Assembly (NCBI RefSeq): GCF_040807025.1
Contig: NC_090952.1
Location: 6,340,001-6,404,000, forward strand
Source: Struthio camelus
Lineage: Eukaryota > Chordata > Aves > Struthioniformes > Struthionidae
Length of the DNA stretch: 64,000 nucleotides
Direction of reading: 5' to 3'
In this document: in pieces, positions 33,301 through 45,500 of the stretch
Numbering within the stretch: position 1 is the first letter of the stretch
Layout: each line of letters begins with the position of its first letter
Notes under the pieces: generated by a model
Seen by the model: the letters and a program-made list of their open reading frames with translations, nothing else
What the model was told of the DNA's origin: nothing
Database searches by the model: none
Made by a program: the position numbers and the translations under genes

Positions 33301-33801
33301 GAGAGCACCTGGGAGCCCTCTGAGCAGCCAGACATGGATTCCCCTTTTTTGTCTCTTTCCCGGAGCAATGCTAGAGAGACTTTGGACAGGAGGCCCCAAG
33401 AGACAGAGCCTAGCAAGCACCTGGTCAGACCATCCAATTTACCTCTGCAGACTGACACGAGACAGTCCCAGGAGGTGTCTGGTTCCTTTAGGTATCATGG
33501 AGAAACCGTGGCTAAAAAACTTGCTCGTGTGTTACCACTGGGAGGAACGGAGTCGGATTCACCGCAGAGCTTTAGTTTCGCTCAGTCCCCTGAGAAACCA
33601 GCCAAGTGCAAACCTGTTGGTGTCACGCAGGGAATGCCCCAGTTTCACGATGACAACGCTGAAACCTTAAAAAGCCCAGCCTGCTTTGCAGAGCTGTACA
33701 GAAGCGCCAGCAGAGAGCTGCTGAAAGGGAGGGCCACACAGGGCAACACGCTGCCCATGAGCTGTCAGAGCACTACAATGAATGTAACAGTAGCCAAATA
33801 G
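30346..33801 (+). CDS. AMER1: APC membrane recruitment protein 1 (WTX)
   Basis: A single-exon CDS of 1151 residues (human 1135). AMER1 binds PI(4,5)P2 at the plasma membrane, recruits APC and the Axin/beta-catenin destruction complex, and regulates WNT signalling. The start has a strong Kozak context (gctgccATGG). Conserved blocks are the Lys-rich membrane-binding regions at 59-105 (KKTAFKLFGGKKSICTLPSF; KKGLSKSKTHDG) and 182-200 (PKKGLKGLLNSIRRHRKSK); 331-358 (LIFGDVTSLKSFDSLTGCGD); 377-392 (KRSSCLVTYQGGGEEM); 458-484 (LTPQSDQQESAPNSDEGYYD); 567-590 (METEEERLAAIQKELLYWEL); 753-803 (FSQALVEFTS, LPTMVTFDIVDVE); and 885-900 (NRRSRSLDTESLEFEL). Blocks after 331 overlap the human APC-binding region. 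The C terminus NVTVAK resembles human NGNLAK. The human REA repeats after the YWELRREQ block and most of the human acidic tract are missing. Confidence 0.97.
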   Translation: METDCTEESVRTRSPSVVCRQRKGSDQQQEENGAAEQLSGWSDASVAAVEQQPQAPPGKLKKTAFKLFGGKKSICTLPSFFGGRNKGQGKGASKKGLSKSKTHDGISGAAYEESSRVQLESPLNGSRDSCPCPLPSSQSVHLAIDTSVKFDFNRQDSSPPGSIEGSEKKPNGDKSLSFPRPKKGLKGLLNSIRRHRKSKAAECEKAELPGWSGDSEEANKTQGMGAETQQVPEGGDPRPVPLACPENSEDSCSVGTTTNPGEIAEPDWLMADKGSSEGDAALTPLNKDVLDAKSEADAVVCTESDYGNLPVALHPDFTDNDPPSLHSGDQLSLIFGDVTSLKSFDSLTGCGDIIAEPDILSIAESTISVERSRDAAKRSSCLVTYQGGGEEMAMPEEAEEYLQQMWDSTAEGDRNYEAQLPPAVDSHEPPVVSSKLETCGLHEVEAHPYAVGGMGDVELLTPQSDQQESAPNSDEGYYDSTTPGPEDEAGDGLGEIKKDRLPRDSYSGDALYEFYEPDDTLMSPSHGEESLFESKVSRPEIFSYFLDFCLPAEKSLIQMMGQKSGVMETEEERLAAIQKELLYWELQREPVVKRLDVPSKEKCPREKQNIECKTRAANLIGKSQSCLGSEQIASQAPNRSVNSGVSVARIENPEWRDFPGTLCPENCYNSQKAQGSCLIQLMKNNTAFDSGLDHMAFGGSAHSGLAPGKTGTYPSYRTHEHDSCLQNEHRNGVETTAREPQAESECEPEHAVNFSQALVEFTSSGTLFSSLSESLGSSDSGSSFTQNLPVLPTMVTFDIVDVEQEGEGECEQHLEMNADEDIAASYDAFDDSYVQKESFAECDERMFPGYPHSSFQSCNWGVASLPRHLRLHGLSPSMPAPLSVNRRSRSLDTESLEFELADLQVSKNGLKPCQLWSKWDSGRRDSDGARKSRSKEDTELSAPEGGEVDGVLSWPALQHLQYDTDLASEGVKHWGFAPTARAAVIESTWEPSEQPDMDSPFLSLSRSNARETLDRRPQETEPSKHLVRPSNLPLQTDTRQSQEVSGSFRYHGETVAKKLARVLPLGGTESDSPQSFSFAQSPEKPAKCKPVGVTQGMPQFHDDNAETLKSPACFAELYRSASRELLKGRATQGNTLPMSCQSTTMNVTVAK

Positions 33802-36800
33802 CTTCTTGGGGGTGGCCGGGGAGGGTGGCAAAGGGTTAACTGTTCAGGGATGGGTTGGGGGTTGAGGGGGGGAAGAAAATGAACATTAATGAGTGACTTT
33901 AATCTAGTACTGGGCCAACAAAGATGAACTCTCTTGCAGCTGCAGTACATAGTCTCCATGCTGCTGCCATTCTGCGCTGCTGCAGGTACTTTGGTTTAAT
34001 TTAATGCAACCTCCTAGATTCATAGACTAACACTGAGGCACTTTTTTTTTTTTCTTTCAGTGCAAGCCACCACTCTCTTGAATACAATATACAGTGCAGA
34101 ATTAACAGCCCCAGTGCACAGTCCCATTGCTGCTAGAATAAAATCTGGAAATGGACACATTTCTAGTGTGGCAGCTTTGTTTTCTGCAGATTTAACTAAA
34201 GGGACACCATCAACCTCAAAAGAGAGAAATGAAGCGAGAGCTTTATGGTTTTAAAAGATCGAGAAACATCGTTGCCCTGCGAACTTGCTTTTCTGCCTTG
34301 GTTGTGCGTAGCCGCTTCTGTGTGTTTGGGTTTCTCACGCCCATGCCTGTGCGTGAAGGGAGGCACAGCAGAAAGGGGGAGCCTGGGGCAGAATGTGTCA
34401 GGGTACTTTGGGTGTGTTCCTGAAGTGACCGCTTTGTCGTTGGAGCTAGGGAAGCAAGTCTAGTGAAAACTTTCAAAAGAAGTTATTTATTTTTCATCCC
34501 TTTGAAACGTTTCCTCTTGGAGAGACTTCTAATGTCTCCCATCTTGTTGAGTTCTTGGGTTGGTGGAAGTGAGAGGAAGCGTGTAGGTTATTTTGAAGGA
34601 GAGCAAGGAAGGGAAACAATTCAGCTGAAAGGGGAACTTTGCTGTAACTTTTATTTTTTCCTGCCCAAAAGGAAAGAAGGAGCTTTTGTGTGTGTGCTGA
34701 TAACGTTTTCCAGTTCTAGTTTTAATGCACTCAAAATGCAGCGCTCAGATAGACGTTCTGTTGATGGTGTCCCTTTTAAGAACAAAGTGTCAATCCCTTT
34801 TTCTTCGTAGCGATCTGTTTTCGTGGTGCATAATCTTCAACTGAAACCTTTGCTTTTGCTTTGTCCCACATTCCTAGCCTCTCCCAGGCCATGGGGCACA
34901 TGTAGCAGGTTTGAAATAAGCTAAATTTGAATCTTGCCTGTAGCTATGAAGTTGCAGATGCCGTTACTTTCTTCAAAAGGAAGTTTTGTGTTTTTTTTTT
35001 TTTTTTAATTTTATGTTTATTTTCTTTGCATAAATTCATATGAGGAAAGTATTCTGTTAGTTGGAATACAGGATGTAACACAGCCTAAATTAGGCTTCAC
35101 AACTTCTTCCTCCTAACTGGAGGGAACAAAAAACGCTGGAGGTTGCTGCAGTTTTGAGGGATTTTCTGTTTGTTTGGGTGTTTTTGCTTCTTTCAAGGAG
35201 TGGGGAGGAAGGAAATGAGCTAAGGAGATTCACTTTGCTTTGCTGTATGAGCTCTTGGAAACATCTACTTCAGGCTATTGGAGCAGAGCTCGAACCTTTC
35301 CTGAAGAAGTCTCCTGTGTCCCTGTTGCTCTCTCCTACATTCGTCTCTAAAACAGACCTTCACCTTTCTGTGACTTATGAAGCCTCTTTCTACTTCTGTC
35401 AGAGATCTATATTTTGATTTTAATTCAGCTAGTGATGAATTACGAGTTCTTTCCGAGTTACCCCTTCTCTGCTTTTCCTTGCAGCAGAGTTTGTAGCATG
35501 TGGAAAAAAAAAATAACAAACTGGAAATATCACGGAGTCTTGTGGCAAAGTTGTGGGAGGAACGGTGGGTCTGCTCAGCCCTAGCTTGATTTTTCGTTGC
35601 TGACTCCAATCTTTTCTCATCTTAGCAGATAACGGACTGCTGCTCTCTAGATCCCTAACCCAATTACAGATGTGGCTCCAGCTGGAGGCGTAAGCGGTTC
35701 CCTGGCATCACTGCATTTATAGAGTACCAAGGCACAAAGAGCTTGGGGGGGGGGGGGGGGGAGTTGTTTCATTTTTCCAGGAAAGTGAGGCCCTCGTATT
35801 TCTTACGGATAATTTTAATATCCTGCCCTTGTGTATCCATGCAGGAGCGGAGAAGGGCAAGACCAGGCTTTGCTTTTTGGCGGTTCCATTTACGTGTTTA
35901 TTTTCTGAACAGACTCCTGAGGCTAGAGTACACCCATCTGTGTGGCCATGGGATCAAACCTGCATTCTTCACTGTTGCTGTGCTGCTACTGCTGCTGAGT
36001 GTCACTGTGGGAACCTGCTGTGCCACATTTTTCTTCCTTCCCTCTGTGCAACCCCGTTGTAGCAAAAAGGATTTCGCGGGACAGCTTCAGCTCTTAATTA
36101 TGCTTGACACTGCTGTCCATAGTGGCAAGTGCGTGTATTCATTACTGCACTGAGCACACATGGTGCTCCGTGATCCGATTCCCTTATGTGAAAAGGATAA
36201 CGCCTTTTGCTAATGAAAGGTCACCTTGGCTCCAAAGTTGTTGATGCTGTCTCCCCTCCCGATTCGGGAAGGAACCCTTCTTTAGGGCAGCGCGGGAGCA
36301 CGTGTGTAGTGCCCTGTGAATCGGGGTTGAGAGTATCTGATAATTAATACACCTAAGTGGAATTGGACCGCATAAGGCCTCCCTCTCGCTCCAGGTAAGC
36401 ACAGGTTCAGATCTCAGCGTCGTAGCTGAGGTCCGTTGCAACCCACTGCCGTTCACAAAAGATCACTGGCGGATATTGCCAGCAACACCGGAGTTGCCGT
36501 AGTGCAAATAGCTGTTCGCAGTACTTGCTTGGCCTGAGCAGCAGCCTCTTACTGTTTTTTTTTTTTTAATTACTTTTTTTTTGTAATCGTATTTTAGCGT
36601 GTCACCAAAGGCATCTTGTGGGTTATAGGGGTTTTGCTTAGTGTTTTGTTTATAAATGGTGCGGCCTTTGCCAAAGTTTTGGTGAAGTATGAAAGTGTCT
36701 CAGTGCTAAAAACGAATGTTCAGTTGCAAATGCATGTCTCTAATAATAATTATTTTGGTTGTAGGTACGTAATAGACTTATTGAAAACAGTTTCTAGACT

Positions 36801-38449
36801 CTAATGTGTGAAAGCAATACAGCCAAGACTTGATAGTCTGACTTAATACCAAAGGTTTGTCCTCTTAATTTGATTTGAACTAAATGAAGCAGATATCTAT
36901 TGATTTAAAATGAGATTTCTAAAAGCATTTTAGAGCTAATTTACTGGATTATTGGAGTATTCTGCCCCATTAACCCAAAGAAATAAGAATTTTCAATGTA
37001 CTAACCCAGTCTGTAAATTCTCACTGCTATAGAGAGATCGGATTTCATTACCTAATATACTGCTATTCCTAAAATACCTTTCTGCCAAGGAATAAATAGG
37101 ACCAGATCTTCCCCACAATCCTAAATGGGCTATAGTGCTTCCTAAATTCAGAAATGCCTTCAAGGGGTGGAATGGCAAGCAGCAGTTTCTTAAATGCTGA
37201 TTGAGAAAGCGAAAGACATTTCAGAAGCCTTGTTTTTAAGCTGTAACCGATTGCCGGGCTCGCTCTCCCGAGCTCTGCTGAAGAGGGAGAGTTGTAGAGG
37301 CCAGAAGCCCAAGGCAATCTGGGGGATCTGTTGCATCCTCTTGGCTCACGTTGCTTCTTTTTACCGAGTGCCAAATACAAGCTCCTGGGTCTTGTTCTTG
37401 TCCCCCTATTGCTTTAGGAGAGATTTCCACAGTTGCATAGTCAAAATAACATTTGAGCCACTGGAGGGGGGAAATAAACTTGTGCACTACTTTTTTTTTT
37501 TTTTTTCTCCTTTCAAAAGCAATAGATCTGGGCATGAAAGGATAAGGTTTAAGAGTGATCCATCATCCTTTCTCTAGTTTAGCAGGCTGTCTATTGATCA
37601 CTAGATATACATAGTGGCCTCTCTTTACGGAGACCCACTGAAAGGAGTATTTGGTGTAGCAGAGAGCGTTTTGAGTAAGTGCGTTGTCAGATTCGGGATA
37701 GACCCATCGCTGCTCCCTGATGTGAGAGGGGGACTCTGTCAGCCTAGGAAGCTGCTCTTGGCCATGAGCTTTCCGAGGCGTGAGCGTTTGCTCTTACGCT
37801 ACTGCCAATCTTGTAACGTTTTACAAGTGCAGTTTTAGTGATATCTGGGGGAAGTCATTGTCTTTTAAGCTGGTGGAATGTAGACTTACCTGAGGAACCT
37901 AAATTCAAGAGTAGTAGTTGCGGCTTTTGATGAAAATGAGGTCTATTGAGCCGCTAATGAGTCATAAAAGTCAGAATAGCAAATTGTCTTGCCAAGGTAT
38001 CAAACGACAAAAACAAAACAACAAAAAAAACTTCCCCAAAGCTCACGGAACTTCACTGAATATGCCCCTTGCAGGAAAGACCTTGGCTCAAAATGGCAAA
38101 TTATGGCTATTAACTTGCAGATTAAACCACTGACGTTCAGGTCAGTCTACCAAGTAATTCTGTATTGCGTTTGGGGGATTTGGGGTTTTATTTTTGGTTT
38201 TTATATGCATAAGAAAAAAATTGTCAATTTTATCTATTTTTGTATAGTTTTGCATTTTATATTCACGGGGAAATTTTATGAACTGTTCTTTTACTTATGT
38301 ACTTTGTGTTTTAAAATGGTGTGGTTTACAGTTCTAATGGAGAAAAGGCAATTGTTGCTGTCACTGCTGCTGCCACTGCCTGTGCAATGGAAGAAAACCA
38401 TCTTGCTTCTAATATCCTTGTGTAACTTGCTGTTCAACTTCATAAAAAA

Positions 38450-38480
38450 GGACTGGTTCTGAAAAATCAGAAGCCAGTCC
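38450..38480 (+). other. AMER1: Stable RNA hairpin in the AMER1 3' UTR
   Basis: GGACTGGTTCTGA (38450-38462) pairs with TCAGAAGCCAGTCC (38467-38480), leaving one bulged G and a 4-nt A loop. The 13-bp stem is too short for a microRNA precursor, so it is more likely a structural cis-element. Confidence 0.75.
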
Positions 38481-40510
38481 GTTACCAATACATACACTCT
38501 TTGTGGGCACTGCTAAGATGTCTTTGTTTTAATACTGGTTTGTCACACTTGTCAACTGTTTTTTGGCTTTGTTTTAAGTCGGAATCTGTAGACTGTGGTG
38601 ATTTTTTTTTTCCTCCTAAAAGTATTGTTGACTGTCTTTAAACTAGAAAACCGTGGCTTTCATTTGGGCCTCTGTTCTGTGTTTAAATTATTTTATCCAA
38701 AATTGGGGCTTCTCTTGAATCACAGAGAATTCTGCTCCCATAAGTGACCGCCCTCGTAGGGCAGGAGATGCTGTCGGTTGGCGGCTGGTGGTATCTTGAA
38801 ACTGGTGGCAAAGTTCCCTTTCCTTTGTGCTCCCAGGCCAGATTTGGTTGGGCCAGGTCTGGGCCTTGGAGCGTTAGAAGGAGCTCATGTCCTGGCATGG
38901 GAGCAACACGGCTTCCTCTGCCCAGCTCTCCCCTCTGCAGATAAAAGTACCATTAGCAGAGCAGGGAGGATGCTTGGGCGTCCTTCAAAAAGGAATTTAA
39001 CCATTGCTGCGGAAGGACGTGAGAGGTGCAAGTGTATCCACTCAGCCCTGCTCTGTGCACTGCCCTGAGCTAGAGATACTAGCTTAGTCTGGCAGTAGCC
39101 TTCCCCCTTGCGCAGACGGTATTGCCCACTCCGGGTTTGGGAACAGCTCTTTAAATGATCCCGCAATCTGAATGGAAATAGAGGTACTTCCCACCCTCCT
39201 CTCTCCTCTCCTCTCCTGTTTTGCCAGTCTGGAGTCTCTGCAGCTCCAGTGCTGCGTTGTCGGCATTGCCAATGCGAGTAAAGATTCTTCCTGGTGCGAT
39301 ACTGCCTTGGCTTTTGGGAGCTCTGCCTAGCAATCATAATTAAAAGGAGCACTTCTGGTAAGCAAAAACCTAACACTTGTTGATGTGATTCTTCTTTTTT
39401 TTTTTTTCCAGTTAAATTAATGTACTATTTTGTTTACTTGCCTCTGTAAGTTGTGCCCCTGCAGAGCTTGCAACCCTGTGTGGGGGTATAAGGGCTGACA
39501 TAACTCCTCTGCAGAAGGTCAAGGATTAATTGGGTGGCAGAGAACAATGTCAAACAATGGCATGCAAAAGAAACTTATAAATACTGAAAAGCCAAAAGAT
39601 TACAGCTGAAAGCAGATTTTTTTTTTCCCCCCCTCGTCCCTGCTGCCCCTTCCTGACCAATGCCAGCAGAAATGGCAATTGCAGCTGAGACATTTGGCTC
39701 TGCATGGATTTTCACGTCTTTTAATTAAGTAGCTCTTAACCTAGCAGTGCTCCTTTTTGTTACTTTTTTAAATGGGTTTGCCTCTGTTCCTGGAAGGGGG
39801 GCCGGATGGCAGGTTGCTTGGCAAACCTTCCTGGGACAGTCTCACCTGCACTGCGTTTTACATTCCCTCAGCCCTTTAATTGGAAGCTTTCTTGTCTCAT
39901 ATGCAGCTCTAACTGTGCCCTGAGCTGCATTATGTCAAATGGGACTACCTGCTCTTTTCTCCAATGTTGTATTATCCTAGAAATCAAAAAGACCTGCAGT
40001 TTAGCCAGCCCATCTCCTGCCGTGGCCAGGCACCTCCTCCATATGCATTCCCCTGGTTCTCAGACATTCCCGTGCGATAGCGAGGTCTCATCCTTCCGCA
40101 GCCTCTTTTGCAAGGTTGCTTTCTTGTGGCGAAAACAAACTGAAGAAGCCACACTTGGGTGAAGTGATACATGAAAATGCAGAGAAGCCCGTCAGTTGTA
40201 AAGAAGCCGCCCTTTTCCCAGGGCCCGCTGGGCTTGCCCTCTGCGGTTGCCCTCTGAGGCCAGCTGCAGAAGGCGGCTCTTCTCCAAACACCGCTCCAAG
40301 CAGCCTGGGCTCCTGTTTGGGCTGCACAGCTTGGCCTGGTGGACGGCAGCTAGTTTCTCTCCTGCCCCTACTAGGTGAATGACTTGTTTTTGTTTGCGTT
40401 TTGTTTTGCTTTTGGTTTTTTCCCCCCGGTCTCGTTGCTACTAGTTCCTTAAACTTTTTAATGTATTGACTGTGTTTTAAACTGAATGTTCCTTTCACTG
40501 AATTCTAATG

Positions 40511-40516
40511 AATAAA
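40511..40516 (+). terminator. AMER1: Candidate AMER1 distal polyadenylation signal (AATAAA)
   Basis: A canonical AATAAA followed within 20-60 nt by T/GT-rich sequence (gctgtggttttattttctgg, then T29 at 40570-40598). Confidence 0.55.
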
Positions 40517-40568
40517 CTTCAGGTTTTTAGAGAATATCCTATTTTGCTGTGGTTTTATTTTCTGGCTG

Positions 40569-40569
<1 letters not shown>

Positions 40570-40602
<33 letters not shown>

Positions 40603-40664
40603 GCTCAGTTTCTTATTTTTCTTTTCGCTCCCCTCCTATCTCTTGGTTTTTTTTTTTTTTTTTT
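40570..40664. repeat. T-rich tracts downstream of AMER1
   Basis: A T29 run (40570-40598) and a second T run (about 40647-40664). These may be poly(A) tails of decayed minus-strand retro-inserts or simple T tracts. Confidence 0.85.
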
Positions 40665-42491
40665 GAAAGCAAAGTGGCTTTGTGAATGTGAACAGGCTGT
40701 AGAGGACGTGCTTTGGAGAACACAGCGTGCCACTGGTCTCTTTGGCTAGCCTGTAATATGTGTTCCCCAGCCAAACCCTGCTCTATTAAACTAATTTTGC
40801 AAAATAACCATTGCTTAAGACACCACCTCTGAAAGTCAAATTTTTACCTGGTTATTTCTTTATTGTGCCAGGACTCAGGCATGTGTGAAGAGAACAGATC
40901 ACTGGCTTCACCAGCCAAGTCACTGAGTTAATGAAACATTGCTGGTTTGGGTCCAGGCTTGCAAGGTGTCAGCAACTGTTGGCAAGGGGACACATAGCAA
41001 TGCTTCAGCGTGGGGCCTAATTGGGCTTGTTTCTTTTCAGTGAAATATAAAAGAGCAAATACTGGGGAGTTTCTCTGTTGCCTCCTCAGGAAAAGGAAAA
41101 CCAGCGGCTGCTTTGCCTCCCCCTCTGCCCCTTGTTATACACCAGCCGATGTGTCGATCTTGCAAGTACGTTTCTTTGAATAGAAGCGACCGTATAAAGG
41201 AACGGGTTGATGGACTAGTTTTAATTTGGGTAGAGAAAAGAATTTAATAGCATTTACCACTTGGTTTATGGACACACTGGCTGTCTGATAAACTTGCTCC
41301 ATTCAGCAGTGGTCTGAGCCTTTACGACTTGAGTGTACTTGTACAATCACACTGCTAATTACAGCTCCCTGGGTGGATGTTTTTATGGCGCAATAAGCGT
41401 TTCTGGTAGGGATTCAATGGGACTGCAGTAGCATTAGCTTCTCCTTATAGGCCTCTGAGCTGTGTCTCTGCTGTACCCCTCTTTCCTGGTTCCCCCTCAC
41501 CAGGGATTTTGGAGGGCCCTTCTCTCACCCTTGGGCAAAGGCAGATGCTCACAAATCTCTTCATGATTCTGGGCTAGTGATGGGACCTGCGTTTCCCCAT
41601 CAGCTAATAGCTGATAAATAAATGCAAGGACTGATTCACCAAATCTCTTTTAATTGATGGAGTCTCCAGCATTGCTTTCCATGATGATGTTCAAGAATCT
41701 GTAGCTGGGAACAGAAAGCACGCGTCAGAATGAACGATGAGGTAGAGCAGGGAGAAGACAAGAGTAGAGACATCTAATCTTTCTCTTCTATTGTGCAGTG
41801 GCTGTTTAAAAGAAACCCATCTTTCTGCATTACTTGTGCTTCACATTCTTTCTCTTGTTCACCAGTGCTTGGCCCCGGAGATTTTATTGCTGTCTCTATT
41901 TTAGAAGGAGAGTGTGTAACTAGCTGAGATAAGATTTCCTAAAAACTCCTGAGCCTACAAATAGGCCAAAGTGAATAGAAACAATGAACCAAAAGCTATG
42001 AGGGTGTTGTCACCCTGTGCTCATAAAGGAGTATGGGAACTCTCCTGATGTTAATGGCACAGTGGAGTGTTTTACAGCTGATACAATGCACTGCCGACCA
42101 TCTGAGTCAAAGACTCTTTTCTACAAAAACCTGAAAAGCCAAAGGTATGATGAAGACAAACATGCAAACGCAAGGTCGGCTGAGGGCAGTTAGCAGGGAG
42201 AGAAGTTGACTCGGGGGTCAGCTGCCTTTGGAACAGCTTAAAAGAGACAGCTGGGAGAGACAGAGCCTTTGTCCAGGCCAGTGACGTTATTTGCAGTGGC
42301 ACCTTCTTTATTTGACGTGGGAGAGGTCCGCGTGTTTGGAGTTCAGTCCCACTGCCTGCACTGGCTTGGCAGTAATTATGTACATCTGTGTTAAGAGTTG
42401 CCGTAGATACCAGAAGCATCCTTCCCATCCTGGCCTGCTCAGATCACAACCAGCAATGCCACGTGTGATCCTGTTGGTAACTTGGATACTG

Positions 42492-42518
42492 TTGAGAAGT
42501 TAGGTGGGAACTTCTCAA
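42492..42518. repeat. Perfect 10-bp inverted repeat
   Basis: TTGAGAAGTT (42492-42501) and AACTTCTCAA (42509-42518) with a 7-nt loop (aggtggg). Confidence 0.9.
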
Positions 42519-45500
42519 AGTTTCAAAATGCAACACAATGCTGAGAAAGAGAATCCTGTTTCCCCTCCCCACCCCCCAGGCAAAAAATTGAATTTGTAAA
42601 GAGGTAATTACATCTTATGCTTGACAAGCTGCTACATTAGTATCTCCAGAGTAGCTGTCAGGGGGTGACTGGTTTCCAAGCCAGATACCCTGGGGAGGCT
42701 TTAGCATTTCCAACTCCATCCGTTGGAAATTCATGACCATCGATCGTACTGAAGGGAAGTCTAAACCTTTGTCTGTTGTGGGGTTTACTAGCACCTGGGA
42801 ATGCCTTTCATCTCTGCTCAGGTTTGGGCTTCTCTTTCACTGTCCAGGAGCTCCTGAAGTGGCCAGCATCCTCTGTGAAAATTGTGACTTTCCTATAACT
42901 TTTTGTCTGCTGTCTGACTTTCCACCGACTGCTGTAAATCACTTACCTCTTGGTAGCAGATGTGTGCAGAATCCACAAGGGACCTTTAAGGCAATCCCAG
43001 GGCTCCGGTTGCAACGTGCTTTCCTGCGTCTCTAGCAATTGCATGCTGATCTGAGGAGATTGCTCCTTGGAGGGCTTTCAAGTGCCAGGCCCGAGTCCTT
43101 CATTATCTTACTTTTAGATGCAAACAGGATTTATAATGGCAACGGATTTTGATCATAGACCACCAGATGTGAATGACGATTGGTTATAGGTAAAGCCACT
43201 CTGTATTAGACTAGCAGCTGCTCTGCATGCCCACCATCTGTTATCTTTTTCACCTATGCCACATGTCCCTGGAGTAGATGCTTGTAACCAATTAAAAGCT
43301 TTAGGGCACACTGACAACAAAATATTTGCAGCTTTGCATAGGTCAGTGATGTTTACACTTGATGTCTCTAACAGGAGGCAGTTGGGAAATATCACTGTGA
43401 CAACTAGTCATTAAAAACACTATTTGAATAAGGGTGTAAAAAAGCAGCACTCGTGATGGAGAGGCTCTTGAATTCAGAAATAATTGCAGGCTGATGCGTG
43501 TTTTCTGTCAATCCTTGTCTAAGCGTTGCTTAGTGCTTTCTTTTTGACTCTCTGTGTTCAGAACAGAGGCTTTCTGTGTCCGGATATTATGGCATGAAGC
43601 GCTCGTTAAGCTCTGCCTGTGCTCTGGGCTTGCAGTCCTAGACAGCTAAAGAGCTGTCTGAATAGGAGAGTGCAAATGTCCTCTTGTGGCTAGTTCTGGA
43701 CTCAACAGAGACCTCTCGGGGCTGCTACACCATGTTTCAGCAATGGGCTGCTCTATGAATCCCCCTTCGTGTTCTAAATAAACCTGTGCTGTGTGTGGTG
43801 CACAGCAAAAGGTGCGTTTCAATCTGTTTAATATGTTTTCCTATTTAAGGAAAGTTTTCTCTTTTCCAAAGCCTGAGAGAGAGAGGAAAATAAATCCTAG
43901 CTGCTGTTTAACCTGCAGAAGATGTTGGTGGTTTTGCCATTGGCGTCTTCAGGGCCAGGAGATAAATCAACGGAGGGCACCAGTAACCTCATTTTCTGGT
44001 CAGCTTCTGCAGTTTGGCAGGGGAGGGACAGCCGGGATTACTCCCTCCTCCGGAGGCAGCCAGATAATTCCTGATGCTTTCTCAGACTTTGGAGGCAAAA
44101 ACGTTCTGCAGTTTGGATGGATATCGGACAAATCTTCTGGCAGTGTCCAAAGCAATATTGAACGTGGGACAAGCCAGCAGCCTTTCATTGAGGTTTAAAC
44201 AAGGGCCCTTTGATTGCTTTGCCCCAGTGAGGCGTGCTTTCCACATCACAGCGAGTGATGGTGCAGAATCAAGATCTTCAGCAAGAGGAGCTATTTACAG
44301 AGAAACGGGCCAGCTCAGCACAGAGGAGCAGGGAGTTCGGGCAGCCCCAATCCCTGTATTGCTCTGGGCCAGGCGCCCATTAAGTGGGGATGGCCCGATC
44401 CATCCCAAGGGGGGTTGCGAGGACTAATTTCATAATGTGTGTGGAGCCCTTTGACGAGAAGCGTTGCATTAGGATGATGGTGAGAGCTTTGTAGGCTTGG
44501 AGCATGAGGCCTTGCTTGCGTGACCTTTCTCTTGTGGGGACGGCAAGTGACAAAGGCAGCACCTGAGGCCAACTCTCAAGAACAAACTGGCACCGCTCAG
44601 CCGAGCGGGGCCATCAGGAGGGGAGAGGCCACCAGCCCAGTACTTATCCTTTGGGAGTTGTGTCGGTAAAAGGTGATTGACTCCTAATTATACCTAATTG
44701 AATTTAGGGGAAAAAATTGTACAGCCAGAGCAAAGGGGAACGAGCAGAGGGCAGACACTGACTGTCACTGATTGATGAGGTCCAATTATTATCCTTCATT
44801 TTAAACAAGGGCAGAAGTCTGAAATGTAATCAGCTGTAAAAAATGAAACATCAAGCTGAGCCAGTGCTGCAGAGGGCTCTCCCCCTGCTGGAGGCTGGAA
44901 ACAACTTCTAGAATGAAAAAAAAGCTGTTCAAAAGATGGGCAGCAGAGATGTTCACATGTCTGTGGAAAATCCATGCTCCTAGTGGTACCTGACGGATTC
45001 GTTCCCAGGTCGCGAGTGCAGATCTCACCGCCTCATCTTAGTCTTCACTTTCTCCTTTTATCTTTTTGCAGTGATTAAAAGGGAAGAGAGGGTAGGTTCA
45101 TGCAGCGGCCCGTCAGAAGGGCTTGGTGTTTCTAATCTGTTCGGAAGGAATCGGATAGCAGAGCAGCTGGGAAAGCGTAGGGCCAGCTGCTTGGCTTGGG
45201 TGCATCGCTACCAAACGTAAACCCAACACTTGGACATTAAATTACTCTTGCTAATGAGTTTCCTCTTGGGATGGGTTAGGTGCGTTGCATTTGGGTGTAA
45301 TAAGCAGTAAAAGAAGACGAATGCTACGCCTCTACATCAAGCAGGCGTTTAACTCTTTGCAGCCTGGGCAGTCTATTATTCTGAGCACTCTTCTTGCATC
45401 ATACATGCTCTTAGGCCTAAAATATGTTTTCCAAAAGCACCCGAGTCCCATTTTCAAGTTTTCTTTTGAGGTCTAAGACTGCTAAAGCTGCCCAGTCATT

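Larger units (their letters stand above)
33802..40535 (+). other. AMER1: Probable AMER1 3' UTR (about 6.7 kb)
   Basis: No coding frame is recognisable after the stop. The sequence has 3' UTR character: T-rich runs, an AU-rich nonamer TTATTTATT (34483-34491), and long AT-rich tracts at 34980-35040 and 38160-38640. Earlier polyadenylation candidates (AATAAA at 34137; others near 37093 and 37469) could give shorter isoforms. The distal end is assigned from the strong signal at 40511. A G17 run lies at 35745-35761. Confidence 0.55.

Noticed and set aside
43791-44198. Plus-strand frame of 135 codons
   Set aside because: No known domain, no splice-site support and a length expected by chance in 64 kb.
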